From DATBDE01 sp045805605 (GTDB taxonomy: Bacteria > Actinomycetota > Thermoleophilia > Solirubrobacterales > Solirubrobacteraceae), in contig JBJMKX010000110.1 of NCBI GenBank assembly GCA_045805605.1, positions 4,343 through 68,342 of the forward strand: a stretch of 64,000 bases of DNA, in the 5' to 3' direction. Below, piece by piece: positions 48,283 through 56,657 of this stretch. Each line of letters begins with the position of its first letter. Positions within the stretch are counted from its first letter, which is position 1. Under the pieces are notes generated by a model that worked only from the letters and a program-made list of their open reading frames with translations, was not told the origin of the DNA and searched no databases. The position numbers and the translations under genes were made by a program.

Positions 48283-48291
48283 GTCAGCGGA

Positions 48292-48648
48292 TCAATCGCG
48301 GCGCAGGAGCTTCCGTGCCTCGTCGACGACGTCGCGCGCGGTCCGTACCGCGAACCCGCGCACGCCGTGGGCCTTGCCGCGCTGCGCCCGCTGGCGGACG
48401 CGCAGGAGCACGAGCGCTGCGCCCGCCGCAGTGCCCACCGCGACCGCGGCCGCGGGCCGGGCCCAGTTGCGCGGATCGCGCATGGCCGAGAGCTCCCACG
48501 ACTCGAGCTCGTCGGCGGCAAGCTCGGTGAGCTCGACGAGCGCCGACTCGAGCCGCTGGGACAGCTCCTCGGGCGGCTCGACCGGCACGAGCGCGCGCCG
48601 CAACAGCTGTTCGAAGTCGATCGCGTCGCCGTGCACGGGCTCGGCCAT
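48292..48648 (-). CDS. Single-TM protein, possible regulator of the upstream ECF sigma factor
   Basis: 118 aa. A cytosolic acidic N-half (DFEQLLRRALVPVEPPEELSQRLESALVELTELAADELE) leads to a TM segment (about 68-85, AAAVAVGTAAGAALVLLRV). An Arg-rich cytosolic tail follows (RQRAQRGKAHGVRGFAVRTA). There is no HxxxCxxC zinc motif. It is coupled to the ECF gene by a one-base stop/start overlap, the usual position for an anti-sigma factor. I propose that role by position only. Confidence 0.7.
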   Translation of the reverse strand: MAEPVHGDAIDFEQLLRRALVPVEPPEELSQRLESALVELTELAADELESWELSAMRDPRNWARPAAAVAVGTAAGAALVLLRVRQRAQRGKAHGVRGFAVRTARDVVDEARKLLRRD

Positions 48649-49184
48649 CAGGCGGGCGCCTCCTGCGTCTTGACGATCTCCTCGAGCTGGCGGACCGCGC
48701 GGTGGATGAGGACCTTGGTGGCGCCGTCGCTGCGCCCGAGCGCGCGGGCGATCTCGCGGTTGTCCATGCCGAGCGCGAAGCGCATGATCAGAGCCTCCCG
48801 CCGGTCCTCGGGCAACTGGTCGACCCCGGTGAGGATTCGCTGCAGCTCGTCGCGGCCCTCCACGAGCTTCTCCGTGTCGTGGGGCGCGGAGATCGGCCCC
48901 GCGTCGTCCAGCGCCGCGGTCGGCTTGCGGGCGCGGTCGCGGTAGTAGTTGGCAGCCAGGTTGTGGGCGATGCGGATGAGCCATGGGCGCAGCGGGCGTC
49001 CGTCGGACTCGCGCTGCGCGCGCTCGAAGTGGCGGTAGGCCTGCAGGAAGGTCTGCTCGGTGAGGTCCTCGGCGTCGTGATGGTTGCCGATGCGGTAGTA
49101 GGCGTAGGAGTAGACATCGCGCAGGTGGTCCCGGTACAGCTCGGAGAAGTCCCGGTCGAGCTCGGCCTTTCGCTCGTCGTCCAC
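48648..49184 (-). CDS. ECF RNA polymerase sigma factor
   Basis: 178 aa. Region 2: LYRDHLRDVYSYAYYRIGNHHDAEDLTEQTFLQAYRHFERA. Region 4: LPEDRREALIMRFALGMDNREIARALGRSDGATKVLIHRAVRQL. Followed by a coupled single-TM protein and then the SigK-RskA pair on the same strand, so four genes (sigma, TM, sigma, anti-sigma) may be one unit or two adjacent units. GTG start. Sigma-70 region 3 is absent, as usual for ECF factors. Confidence 0.92.
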   Translation of the reverse strand: MDDERKAELDRDFSELYRDHLRDVYSYAYYRIGNHHDAEDLTEQTFLQAYRHFERAQRESDGRPLRPWLIRIAHNLAANYYRDRARKPTAALDDAGPISAPHDTEKLVEGRDELQRILTGVDQLPEDRREALIMRFALGMDNREIARALGRSDGATKVLIHRAVRQLEEIVKTQEAPA

Positions 49185-49212
49185 ATGCGGACCCTACTCC
49201 CGAGCGCGCGTC

Positions 49213-50874
49213 CTAGGCCGCCTTGGCCGTCGGATCCGGCGCGGCCGGCTTGGTCACCGTTCGCGCCCAGCTCCGGGGCTCGACCCGGCCTTCGATCAGG
49301 TCGGCGAGCCTGTCCACCGCGGGAGCGGTCACGCCAGAGCGGCGCATGGCGTTTGAGAGCAGCGGCACCGTGTCCACCGCCTCGACCGCATGCCCGAGCG
49401 ACGGCGCGATGTCGCGCGCCGGCATCCCGGCGCCGAGCAGCTCGCCGGCGCGGCGGTTGCGGTCATGCTTGGCCAGTGCGGTGGCGACGAGGTCGCCCGC
49501 GCCAGCCAGCCCCGCGAATGTCTCGGGCCGGCCCCCCTGGCGCTGCGCAAACGCCTCGATCTCGGCGAACACCTTTCCGGCGGCCGCGCCGGCGGCGTTG
49601 GGACCTCCGCTCGACGCCGCCGCGGCAGCAGCGAGCGCGGCGGCGTTGGTCGCGCATCCGGCCAGCTCCACGCCGGCCACGTCGCTCGTGCGATGGCAGT
49701 CGTAGCCGGCGGCGCGCAGCACGTCGGCGAGCTGGCGGGCAAAGCCGTCGTCGCGGGTGGCGAGGACGAGGGAGGCCCCATGCACCACCGCCTCGGCGGC
49801 GTGCGCCGGGCCGCCCAGCGACGCCACCGCACGGGCCCTGACCCGCTCGGCCGTGTAGGCGGTCGGACGCGCGCCGGTCGGCGGCACGACGCCCTTGGCG
49901 GCCACGAGCACGCCGGCGCGATCGGGCACGCGGGCGCCATGGTCGAGCAGCGCCGCGGGCAACGAGCCCGCCGGCACCGCGAAGCAGACGAGGTCGGCCG
50001 TCCCGAGGTCGAGATCGGCGGCGGTCCGGACGGCCACGCCGTCCGGAAGCTCCACGCCGGGGAGGTAGCGGTCGTTGACGCGGCGGGCCGCGAGCTCGCA
50101 CGCCTGTGCGGCGGTGCGGCAGCCGAGCTCGACCGCCAGGCCGCCGCGGGAGAGCATCGCGGCGAGGCCGGTGCCGCACGAGCCGGCGCCGATGACGGCG
50201 GCGCGGCGCAGCGGCGGCAGGCCGCCAAGCCACTCCCACTGGAGCATCACGCACGGCCAGATCCGGTCGGTCACCGCCTCGGCGAGCTGCGGCGAGGGCT
50301 CTTCGACCGTGGGGAAGCGCAGCGGCCGCCCGACGCGAATCCGCACCTTGTGCGGGCGGATGCGCCAGCCGCGGCGTATTGCCTCGGTTCCGATCACGGC
50401 GACCGGGACGACCGGGGCGCCGCTTTCGAGCGCCAGGCGGCCGACACCACGCTTGGGGCGACCGAGCGAGCCGGGCCGGATGCGGGTGCCCTCGGGGAAG
50501 ATGACGAGCGCATCGCCGCGGGCGAGGATGGCGCGCGCGGTTTCGAGCATGTCCTTGTCGCCGGCTCCGCGGTCGACGGGGAAGGCACCGAGCGCGTTGA
50601 GGAGCCAGCCCAGCAACCGGTGGCGGAACAGCTCCTTCTTGGCCACGTAGTAGAGCGGCCGGCGTACGAGCATGCCGATGACGAGTGGATCGATGAACGA
50701 CCGGTGGTTGGCGGCGAAGATGGCCGGCCCCTCCTGGGGCACGTGCTCGCGCCCGACCCGCGACAGACGGAAGTAGAGGTGGCAGAACGGCTGGAGGACG
50801 GCGCGCACCAGCCAGTACACGATCGGGTTGACGCCGCGCTCGCGGGCGCGCCGGTGCAGGGCGTCTGCGTCCAT
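49213..50874 (-). CDS. PlsC-GpsA fusion: lysophosphatidate acyltransferase + glycerol-3-phosphate dehydrogenase-like domain
   Basis: 553 aa in one uninterrupted frame. Residues 1-215 are a PlsC acyltransferase with NHRSFID (HX4D, His57/Asp62), FPEGTRIRPG and PVVPVAVIG. Residues 216-553 are GpsA-like, with AAVIGAGSCGTGLAAMLSRGG, VAAKGVVPPTG and GLAGAGDLVATALAKHDRNRRAGELLG. The motif that holds the catalytic Lys in GpsA (GALKN) reads GCATN here, with Thr 409 in its place. The fused order would let one polypeptide act on the entry steps to phospholipids, making G3P and acylating the sn-2 position. The missing Lys questions whether the dehydrogenase half is active. Confidence 0.88.
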   Translation of the reverse strand: MDADALHRRARERGVNPIVYWLVRAVLQPFCHLYFRLSRVGREHVPQEGPAIFAANHRSFIDPLVIGMLVRRPLYYVAKKELFRHRLLGWLLNALGAFPVDRGAGDKDMLETARAILARGDALVIFPEGTRIRPGSLGRPKRGVGRLALESGAPVVPVAVIGTEAIRRGWRIRPHKVRIRVGRPLRFPTVEEPSPQLAEAVTDRIWPCVMLQWEWLGGLPPLRRAAVIGAGSCGTGLAAMLSRGGLAVELGCRTAAQACELAARRVNDRYLPGVELPDGVAVRTAADLDLGTADLVCFAVPAGSLPAALLDHGARVPDRAGVLVAAKGVVPPTGARPTAYTAERVRARAVASLGGPAHAAEAVVHGASLVLATRDDGFARQLADVLRAAGYDCHRTSDVAGVELAGCATNAAALAAAAAASSGGPNAAGAAAGKVFAEIEAFAQRQGGRPETFAGLAGAGDLVATALAKHDRNRRAGELLGAGMPARDIAPSLGHAVEAVDTVPLLSNAMRRSGVTAPAVDRLADLIEGRVEPRSWARTVTKPAAPDPTAKAA

Positions 50875-50919
50875 CGCTCTGGGATACCCCGCTCGCGCGC
50901 GGGCCGTTACAGTCACGCC

Positions 50920-51450
50920 ATGGCCGTGGAGCTGCCCCGGACCCTGCGCGGCGCCCTGGCGGGCGCGGCGGCCGCCGGCGTCTGGGCGGCGCAGCAGCCG
51001 CTCGACAAGCGCGCGTTCGGCGTGCGCAACGACGACGCCGAGCTGATCGGCACGGCGATCGTCCGCGGGCGCGCTGCAATTCCGGTGGGAACACTGGTGC
51101 ACCTCGCCAACGGCGCCCTCTTCGGCGCGGTCTACGCCAACGTCGCCCCTGCTCTTCCCGTCCCGGCGTGGGCGCGCGGACCGCTCGCCGGGCTGGCCGA
51201 GCAGCTGGCCACGTGGCCGCTGACCGGCGTGATCGAGCGCGTGCACCCGGCGCGTGACCGCATCGCACCGATCAGCGCCTCGCGCGCAGCGTTCTGGCAG
51301 GCGACATGGCGGCGACTGCTGTTCGGGCTGGTGCTCGGTGAGCTCGAGCGAAGGCTCAACGCGCCCGAGCCGGAGGCCCCGTCGCTGGAGGACGTCTTCT
51401 CCTCCAACGGGCACGGGACGCTCGAGCACGCGACGCCCGCCGCGTCGTAG
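50920..51450 (+). CDS. Conserved hypothetical, probable membrane-associated protein
   Basis: 176 aa. Alternating hydrophobic segments: LRGALAGAAAAGVWAAQQPL, VGTLVHLANGALFGAVYANV, LAGLAEQLATWPLTGVIERV, WRRLLFGLVLGELERRL. These suggest three or four membrane-associated helices. A disordered tail SLEDVFSSNGHGTLEHA follows. No motif that I know. It is divergent from the PlsC-GpsA fusion (45-bp gap) and runs 14 bp ahead of the epimerase gene on the same strand. Confidence 0.65.
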   Translation: MAVELPRTLRGALAGAAAAGVWAAQQPLDKRAFGVRNDDAELIGTAIVRGRAAIPVGTLVHLANGALFGAVYANVAPALPVPAWARGPLAGLAEQLATWPLTGVIERVHPARDRIAPISASRAAFWQATWRRLLFGLVLGELERRLNAPEPEAPSLEDVFSSNGHGTLEHATPAAS

Positions 51451-51464
51451 CGCGCGGGCTTCGC

Positions 51465-52370
51465 TTGAGCGCTCGCGTCGTCATCACCGGCGCCTCGGGC
51501 TTCGCCGGCAGCCACCTGGTCGATGTGTGCGCGACCGCCGGCGACGCCGTAATTCCGCTCTCGCGCTCGGCCGGCGTCGACCTGCTCGACGCCGAAGCGA
51601 CCCGGCGCGCCGTCGCCGAGGCCGCCCCGGACGTCCTCTACCACCTCGCCGCCAAGGCATCGGTCGGGCGGTCGTGGGAGGACCCGCGGCGGGCGCTGAC
51701 CGAGAACGTGACGTTGACGCTCAACGTGCTCGAAGCGGTACGAGCCGAGGCGCCGGGCGCGACCGTCGTGGTGATCGGCACGGGCGAGGTGTACGGCCCG
51801 CCCGAGCGCCTGCCGGTGGCCGAGGACGCGCCGTTGCATCCGCAGAACCCGTACGCGGTCTCGAAGGCATCGGCCGAGCTGCTGGCCGGCTTCTACGCCG
51901 ACGCCCATGGCTGCCAGGTGATTCGCACGCGCGCGTTCAACCACGCCGGCCCGCGCCAGTCTCCGATCTACGCCATCGCCTCCTTCGCCCGCCAGGTCGC
52001 CGAGGGGCGCCGCCGCGGCGAGGAGCCGATCCGCGTCGTGACCGGCAACCCGGACGTCCGCCGCGACTTCACCGACGTGCGCTGCGTCGCGCGCGCCTAC
52101 CGCCTGCTCGCGGCACGCGCCCCCGCCGACGTCTACAACGTCTGCTCGGGCGTGACGCCCTCGATCCGCGAGATCGTCGCGACGCTTGCCGAGGTGGGCG
52201 GCGTGCGGGTCGAGCACGTCGTCGACCCCCAGCTCGTGCGCGACCACGAGGTCATGGAGATCCGCGGCGCCCACGATCGAATCACCGCGGCCACGGGCTG
52301 GGAGCCGGTGATCCCGCTCGAGCGCACGCTCGGCGACGCCGTCGCGTGGTGGGAGGCGCACCCGGGCTGA
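51465..52370 (+). CDS. NAD-dependent epimerase/dehydratase, GDP-6-deoxy-mannose reductase-like
   Basis: 301 aa extended SDR. The cofactor motif is VVITGASGFAGSHLVD, the active site YAVSK within PQNPYAVSKASAELLAG with upstream IGTGEVYG, and RTRAFNHAGPRQS. VTGNPDVRRDFTDVRCVARAY is a hallmark of the GDP-4-keto-6-deoxy-mannose reductase group, which makes GDP-D-rhamnose; other nucleotide-sugar epimerases are possible. TTG start, preceded by weak purines. The stop overlaps the following broken MBL gene by one base. Confidence 0.88.
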   Translation: MSARVVITGASGFAGSHLVDVCATAGDAVIPLSRSAGVDLLDAEATRRAVAEAAPDVLYHLAAKASVGRSWEDPRRALTENVTLTLNVLEAVRAEAPGATVVVIGTGEVYGPPERLPVAEDAPLHPQNPYAVSKASAELLAGFYADAHGCQVIRTRAFNHAGPRQSPIYAIASFARQVAEGRRRGEEPIRVVTGNPDVRRDFTDVRCVARAYRLLAARAPADVYNVCSGVTPSIREIVATLAEVGGVRVEHVVDPQLVRDHEVMEIRGAHDRITAATGWEPVIPLERTLGDAVAWWEAHPG

Positions 52371-52913
52371 TGCCGACACCGCTCGCCGATGGCCTCTGGC
52401 GATGGACCGCGCGCCATCCGGACTGGCATCCGGGGGAGTTCGGGCGCGAGGTGGCGTCGTTCGCGCTGCGCACGGACGACGGGCTGGTGCTCATCGACCC
52501 GCTGCTGCCCGACGAGCCGGAGTCGGTGCTCGACGGGCTCGATGCGCTTGTCGGCGATCGCGTCGCGATCCTCATCACGATCCCGTACCACGTGCGGAGC
52601 GCCGAGCCGCTGTGGCAGCGCTTTCGCGACCGCGCCCCGGTTTGAGATGCCACTCCACCTGCCGTCCCACCGCGCGCTCGCCTTCGGCGACGCGGTCGTC
52701 GAGACCGGCGGCGAGTTGCGGGTGTGGGCCCAGGGCCGGTTCGACGAGAAGCGCCACCGCTACTACCGGGAGCGCTTCAATCCGACGCTGGAGCCGCTGG
52801 TCGAGCTCGGCGCCGAGCGCGTGCTGGTCACGCACGGCGAGCCGGTCCTGTCGGACGGCGCCGTCGAGCTTCGGCGCGCCCTCGAGCGCGAGCCCTGGAT
52901 CCTCCGGGGCTAG
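52370..52913 (+). pseudogene. MBL-fold (metallo-beta-lactamase superfamily) gene with frameshift and internal deletion
   Basis: The first part, 52370-52645, encodes PTPLADGLWRWTARHPDWHP, EVASFALRTDDGLVLIDPLL and ILITIPYHVRSAEPLWQRF, then stops at RDRAPV. From 52625 the sense continues in another frame, MPLHLPSHRALAFGDAVVET to the end LVTHGEPVLSDGAVELRRAL. Relatives have about 40 residues between these blocks, so a deletion and a frame change coincide near 52640. The metal-binding HxHxDH site is reduced to PYHVRSAEP. It overlaps the epimerase stop (TGATG), and the sulfatase follows. Confidence 0.72.
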
Positions 52914-52942
52914 ATGCGCCCAGCCTGTACGGTCGGCGGAGC

Positions 52943-54556
52943 ATGGAAGCTCGCGTCCTCGCCCTCCTGGCAGGCGTCCTCGTGCTCGCACTGGCCGGCG
53001 TCGCCGAGGCGCGTCCCGCGGGCACGGACACGGACGGCCGCCCCAACATCCTCGTCGTCATGACCGACGACCAGGCGGCGACCGACGTGGCCCAGATGCC
53101 CAACGTCAAGCGCCTGCTGGCCAAGCGCGGCACGACGTTCGCGGACGCGATCGACTCCTTCCCGCTCTGCTGCCCCGCGCGGGCGACCTTCATCACCGGC
53201 CAGTACGCCCACAACCACGGCGTCGCCGGCAACTTCTACCCGTACGGGTGGTACGGCATGAAGGGCCGTGGCAACACGCTGCCGCGGTGGCTGCAGAAGG
53301 CGGGCTATCGCACCGCGCTCGTCGGCAAGTGGCTGAACGGCTACGGCGCCAAGGACGCCCACGGCGAGGTGCCCAATGGCTTCGACGTCTGGCGCGGGCT
53401 GCTCGACGTCTCCGCCTACGACTACTACAACTTCGTGATGAACCTCGACGGTCGCCTCAAGGCGTGGGGCGACTCGGACTTCGCGCACAAGCTGGTCCGG
53501 TTCGCGAGCATCGAGGTCTCCCCCAACCCCGGCGGGCTCGCCGGCGTCATCAAGCACCTGAGCGACATCTTCGGCGCCGGCCCGTACCGCTACTGGGGCG
53601 CGGAGAACCCGCAGGACTACTCGCCTGACGTGACCGGCGAGGTCACCGAGGGGCTCGTGCGGCGTGAGGCGCGGGACCGCAGGCCGTTCTTCATCTGGTG
53701 GGCGCCGGCGGCGCCGCACCGCGAGGACGTCTCCGTGACGCTGATGGGTCGGCCCGGGCCCGATCCGCGCTACCCGCAGCGCTACGCCGCCGAGACCGCC
53801 AACTGGCTGCTGCCCAAGCCGCCGAGCTTCGCCCAGCAGGACCTGTCCAAGGAGCCCTCGAACATCCGCGACAACACCGCGCCGCTGTCGCAAAACGCGA
53901 TCGATCAGCTCCAGCTCGACTACCAGGGGCGGATCGGCGGACTGCGGGCGGTAGACGACCACGTGGCGAAGCTGGTGCAGATCCTGCGCACGACCCACCA
54001 GCTCGACAACACGCTGATCGTCTTCGTCTCCGACAACGGCTGGTTGCAGGGCCAGCACGACATCCCGGGCGACAAGTACCTGCCCTACGAGGAGTCGATC
54101 CGCGTGCCGTTCATCCTGCGCGGGCCCGGGGTCCCGGCGGGCGAGACGGTCCGCGGCCAGGTCACCAACGTCGACTTCGCGTCCACCCTGCTCGACGCCG
54201 CCGGCGCACGTGCGGGACGCACGCAGGACGGTGTCTCGCTCCTGCCGACGGCGCGCGATCCGAGGCGCCGCCCCCGGCGGACGCTGGAGATCGAGGCGAC
54301 CGCGCCGCTGTTCGAGGGCGACATCCCCAACAACCGCTGGGACCAGCCCTATACCGGCGTGCGCACCGACCGCTACACCTACGTCGTCTACACCAAGACG
54401 GGCGAAGAGCAGCTCTACGACCGTCAGGCCGACCCGTACGAGCTGAACAACGTCGCCGGCGATCCCGACTTCGTGGCGATCAAAGCCGGCCTGGCCGCGC
54501 GGCTGGCGAAGCTGCGTACCTGCAAGGGGAGCGCCTGCAGCGCGGTTCGCGGCTGA
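52943..54556 (+). CDS. Secreted sulfatase (alkaline-phosphatase superfamily)
   Basis: 537 aa. Signal peptide MEARVLALLAGVLVLALAGV, cleavage after AEA. The modification motif is CCPAR (C76-x-P-x-R) in FPLCCPARATFITGQYAHNHG, in which Cys becomes formylglycine. Metal ligands are in NILVVMTDDQ and VFVSDNGWLQGQHD, and the GKWLNGYG lysine is present. Members hydrolyse sulfate esters of sugars or aromatics outside the cell. A formylglycine-generating enzyme is needed and is not in this window. The gene starts 29 bp after the broken MBL frame. Length is typical. Confidence 0.92.
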   Translation: MEARVLALLAGVLVLALAGVAEARPAGTDTDGRPNILVVMTDDQAATDVAQMPNVKRLLAKRGTTFADAIDSFPLCCPARATFITGQYAHNHGVAGNFYPYGWYGMKGRGNTLPRWLQKAGYRTALVGKWLNGYGAKDAHGEVPNGFDVWRGLLDVSAYDYYNFVMNLDGRLKAWGDSDFAHKLVRFASIEVSPNPGGLAGVIKHLSDIFGAGPYRYWGAENPQDYSPDVTGEVTEGLVRREARDRRPFFIWWAPAAPHREDVSVTLMGRPGPDPRYPQRYAAETANWLLPKPPSFAQQDLSKEPSNIRDNTAPLSQNAIDQLQLDYQGRIGGLRAVDDHVAKLVQILRTTHQLDNTLIVFVSDNGWLQGQHDIPGDKYLPYEESIRVPFILRGPGVPAGETVRGQVTNVDFASTLLDAAGARAGRTQDGVSLLPTARDPRRRPRRTLEIEATAPLFEGDIPNNRWDQPYTGVRTDRYTYVVYTKTGEEQLYDRQADPYELNNVAGDPDFVAIKAGLAARLAKLRTCKGSACSAVRG

Positions 54557-54600
54557 TCGCTGTGCCCCGGCAGTTGCGGCGCGAGCCGTAGTCTTCGCGC

Positions 54601-55383
54601 GTGGACCAGCGCGAGAAGGGCGAGCGCTTCCGCGCCCTGCACGAGGGTGAGCCGTTCGTGATCCCCAACCCGTGGGACGCGGGCTCTGCTCGCGTGCTCG
54701 AGGCGCTCGGCTTCGAGGCCCTCGCGACCACGAGCTCGGGGTTCGCGTTCACGCTCGGGCGGCTCGACGGCGCAGCGACGCTGGACGAGGTGGTCGAGCA
54801 CGTGCGCGTGCTCGCGGCGGTGACCGCCGTGCCGCTGTCCGTCGACCTCGAGAACGGCCATGGGCCCGATCCCGGCGAGGCGATCCGGCGGGTGGCCGAG
54901 GCGGGCGCGGTCGGAGGCTCGATCGAGGACTGGGACCCCGAAGCGAACCGCCTCTACGACCGCGACGAGGCGGCGGCGCGGGTCGCCGCGGCGGCGGCGG
55001 TCGCGCGCGACGTCGGCCTGCCGTTCGTGCTCACCGGCCGGGCCGAGAACCACATCCGCGGCAATCCCGACCTCGCGGACACCATCGACCGCCTGCAGGC
55101 CTACGCGCAGGCGGGCGCCGACGTCGTCTACGCGCCCGGGCTGCGCACCGCGGACGAGATCCGGGCCGTGTGCGAGGCGGTGCGCCGCCCGGTCAACGTG
55201 CTCGCGCTGCCCGGGTTCACCCGTACCGCGGCATTCGAGGCGGGCGCGCAGCGGATCAGCGTGGGCGGGGCGCTGGCGTGGGTCGCGGCGGGCGCTCTGG
55301 TGCAGGCGGCCGAACGCCTCCGCGACGACGGGGACTTCTCGGTGCTGAGCGCGCGCCTGCCGCTGGGCGAGTGGCTCGGGTAG
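54601..55383 (+). CDS. Isocitrate lyase / PEP mutase-family enzyme
   Basis: 260 aa TIM-barrel: FVIPNPWDAGSARVLEALGF, ATTSSGFAFTLGRLDG, PLSVDLENGHGPDPGEA, GGSIEDWD and FVLTGRAENHIRG. The DLENGHG and IEDWD acidic residues bind the metal-phosphonate/carboxylate. The Lys-Lys-Cys-Gly-His loop of isocitrate lyase is absent, so lyase action on oxaloacetate, methylisocitrate-like acids or phosphonopyruvate is possible. GTG start, 44 bp after the sulfatase stop, on the same strand. Confidence 0.88.
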   Translation: MDQREKGERFRALHEGEPFVIPNPWDAGSARVLEALGFEALATTSSGFAFTLGRLDGAATLDEVVEHVRVLAAVTAVPLSVDLENGHGPDPGEAIRRVAEAGAVGGSIEDWDPEANRLYDRDEAAARVAAAAAVARDVGLPFVLTGRAENHIRGNPDLADTIDRLQAYAQAGADVVYAPGLRTADEIRAVCEAVRRPVNVLALPGFTRTAAFEAGAQRISVGGALAWVAAGALVQAAERLRDDGDFSVLSARLPLGEWLG

Positions 55384-55439
55384 TTGCGCACGCCGGCCCA
55401 TCGGGCTGCGGCCGGCTGACCGGCGCGCGCACTCGACAA

Positions 55440-55487
55440 GAAGCCCGCCCTCGGATTCGAACCGAGACCCCCAGACTTACAAGGTCT
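55440..55487. repeat. Distal attachment-site copy (partial tRNA-Thr)
   Basis: Identical over 48 bp to the anticodon-loop-to-3'-end part of tRNA-Thr at 57164-57211. It diverges at the anticodon stem end, where the tRNA reads GTGCTC and this copy reads ACGTCC. It cannot fold as a tRNA and marks the old insertion boundary. Confidence 0.88.
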
Positions 55488-55504
55488 ACGTCCCGGGTTA
55501 CGGT

Positions 55505-56254
55505 CTACTGCGCCGCGTTGCGCTTTACCTGCAAATCCGCCACTTCGGCCGGTGCGCGCGCCTGCGTTTGTTGCCGCGTGTTGCTTCCTGGCGCTTCCAT
55601 AGCGCTTCCACGGTCGTACAGCGCAGCAAGGGCGGCCGACTCGTCCTGGCGGCGCCGGGCGGCGTCGTACTCGTGGGCGTAGATTGAGAGCACGGTCGCG
55701 ATTGAGTCGCCGATGCGAGCGGCGATGGCGACCGGGTCGTGACCGACGGCGAACAGCAGCGAGACGTGGGCGTGGCGCAGGTCGTGCCATGAGACGTGCT
55801 CGAGCCCGGCCCGCCTAAGTGCCGTCTTCAAGGCTAGGTCGGCAGCGCGGTGGCCGTAGGGCGTGCCGTCGCGGCGCACGAACACGAGCTCGTGGTCGCG
55901 GGCGCCGGCGGCGAGCCGGTGCGCGGCAAGCTGCGCGGCGAGGTCCGGGGTGATGGCCACGGTACGGCGGGACCGCTTGGTCTTCAGCTCGGAGCGGTTG
56001 CCCTGGCGGTCGAGCTGGCGCTCGAACCGGATGGTGCGTCCCTGGACGTCGACGTCAGCCCAGATCAGACCGAGCACTTCACCCTTGCGCGCGCCGGTCT
56101 GCACGGCGGTCGCCAGCAGCAGGCGGTGGTGGTCGTCGGCGGCCGCAAGCATGGCGTCGAGCTGGTCGCGGGTAAGGAGGCACCGCCGAAGCTCGGCTTC
56201 GGCTCGGCGACACGAAGATGCGGCGGCTGGTAAGGGCTCGAAAACGGACGCCAC
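55505..56254 (-). CDS. int: Tyrosine recombinase (integrase), truncated at the N-terminus
   Basis: 249 aa; full-size relatives are nearer 380-400. The catalytic domain is almost complete: Arg I in TGARKGEVLGLIW, Lys in LKTKRSRRTVAI, HxxR in SWHDLRHAHVSLL and Tyr in IATVLSIYAHEYD. The second His position (usually GHS) is Asp (RIGDSIATV). The arm-binding and core-binding N-terminal domains are missing; the first 25 residues look non-homologous. It would once have integrated the element at tRNA-Thr. Present activity is doubtful. Confidence 0.8.
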   Translation of the reverse strand: MASVFEPLPAAASSCRRAEAELRRCLLTRDQLDAMLAAADDHHRLLLATAVQTGARKGEVLGLIWADVDVQGRTIRFERQLDRQGNRSELKTKRSRRTVAITPDLAAQLAAHRLAAGARDHELVFVRRDGTPYGHRAADLALKTALRRAGLEHVSWHDLRHAHVSLLFAVGHDPVAIAARIGDSIATVLSIYAHEYDAARRRQDESAALAALYDRGSAMEAPGSNTRQQTQARAPAEVADLQVKRNAAQ

Positions 56255-56329
56255 GCCCCCGGCGCCGAAGCCGCCGCGTCACCTGCGCTGACGGACACTA
56301 GATCGGCGTGTGAGCTTTACTTATCGAGC

Positions 56330-56499
56330 CGCTGCCACCACCCTGCGCCGGCCGTCGACGACCCGCTGTCGTTGTACTGGGAGCCGATCGTGGAGGACGG
56401 CAAGGTCGTCGGCGTGATCTGCCTGGCTGCTGACGGCGCAGGCCCGCGAGGGACGCGCGAACCTGCGCCGGCGCCGCCCTTCAGCCGAGGTCCTTGACG
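56330..56499 (+). pseudogene. Fragment of a sensor (GAF/PAS-like) domain
   Basis: The frame encodes AVDDPLSLYWEPIVEDGKVV then GVICLAADGAGPRG, which resembles the strand-turn-strand end of a GAF or PAS domain in sensor kinases. It has no start codon or upstream domain and ends in a low-complexity tail that overlaps the CsbD-like stop. Seen as a remnant of cargo or of the pre-insertion gene. Confidence 0.3.
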
Positions 56500-56657
56500 T
56501 GCCCCTTCTTGTTGATCGCGGTGCCCTTCGCGACGTCCTTGGCGCCCTTGGCTTCCTCGGTCTCGTTCCCGACGGCCCTGGCCGTCTTAGCCTTTGCCTT
56601 GCCCTTGGCCTTGACAGTCTTGCCCTTGATCTTGTCCCGTGTCTTGTTCGTCGCCAT
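56481..56657 (-). CDS. CsbD-like small stress protein
   Basis: 58 aa, Lys/Ala-rich: MATNKTRDKIKGKTVKAKGK, then AVGNETEEAKGAKDVAKGTAINKKGHVKDLG. The composition and the repeated KGKxxxAxG pattern fit the CsbD family of small stress-induced proteins, though similarity is mainly compositional. The start at 56657 has AAAGGAG about 8 nt upstream. It is the only apparently intact non-recombinase gene in the element. The same composition occurs in nucleic-acid-binding tails, so the name is tentative. Confidence 0.6.
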   Translation of the reverse strand: MATNKTRDKIKGKTVKAKGKAKAKTARAVGNETEEAKGAKDVAKGTAINKKGHVKDLG

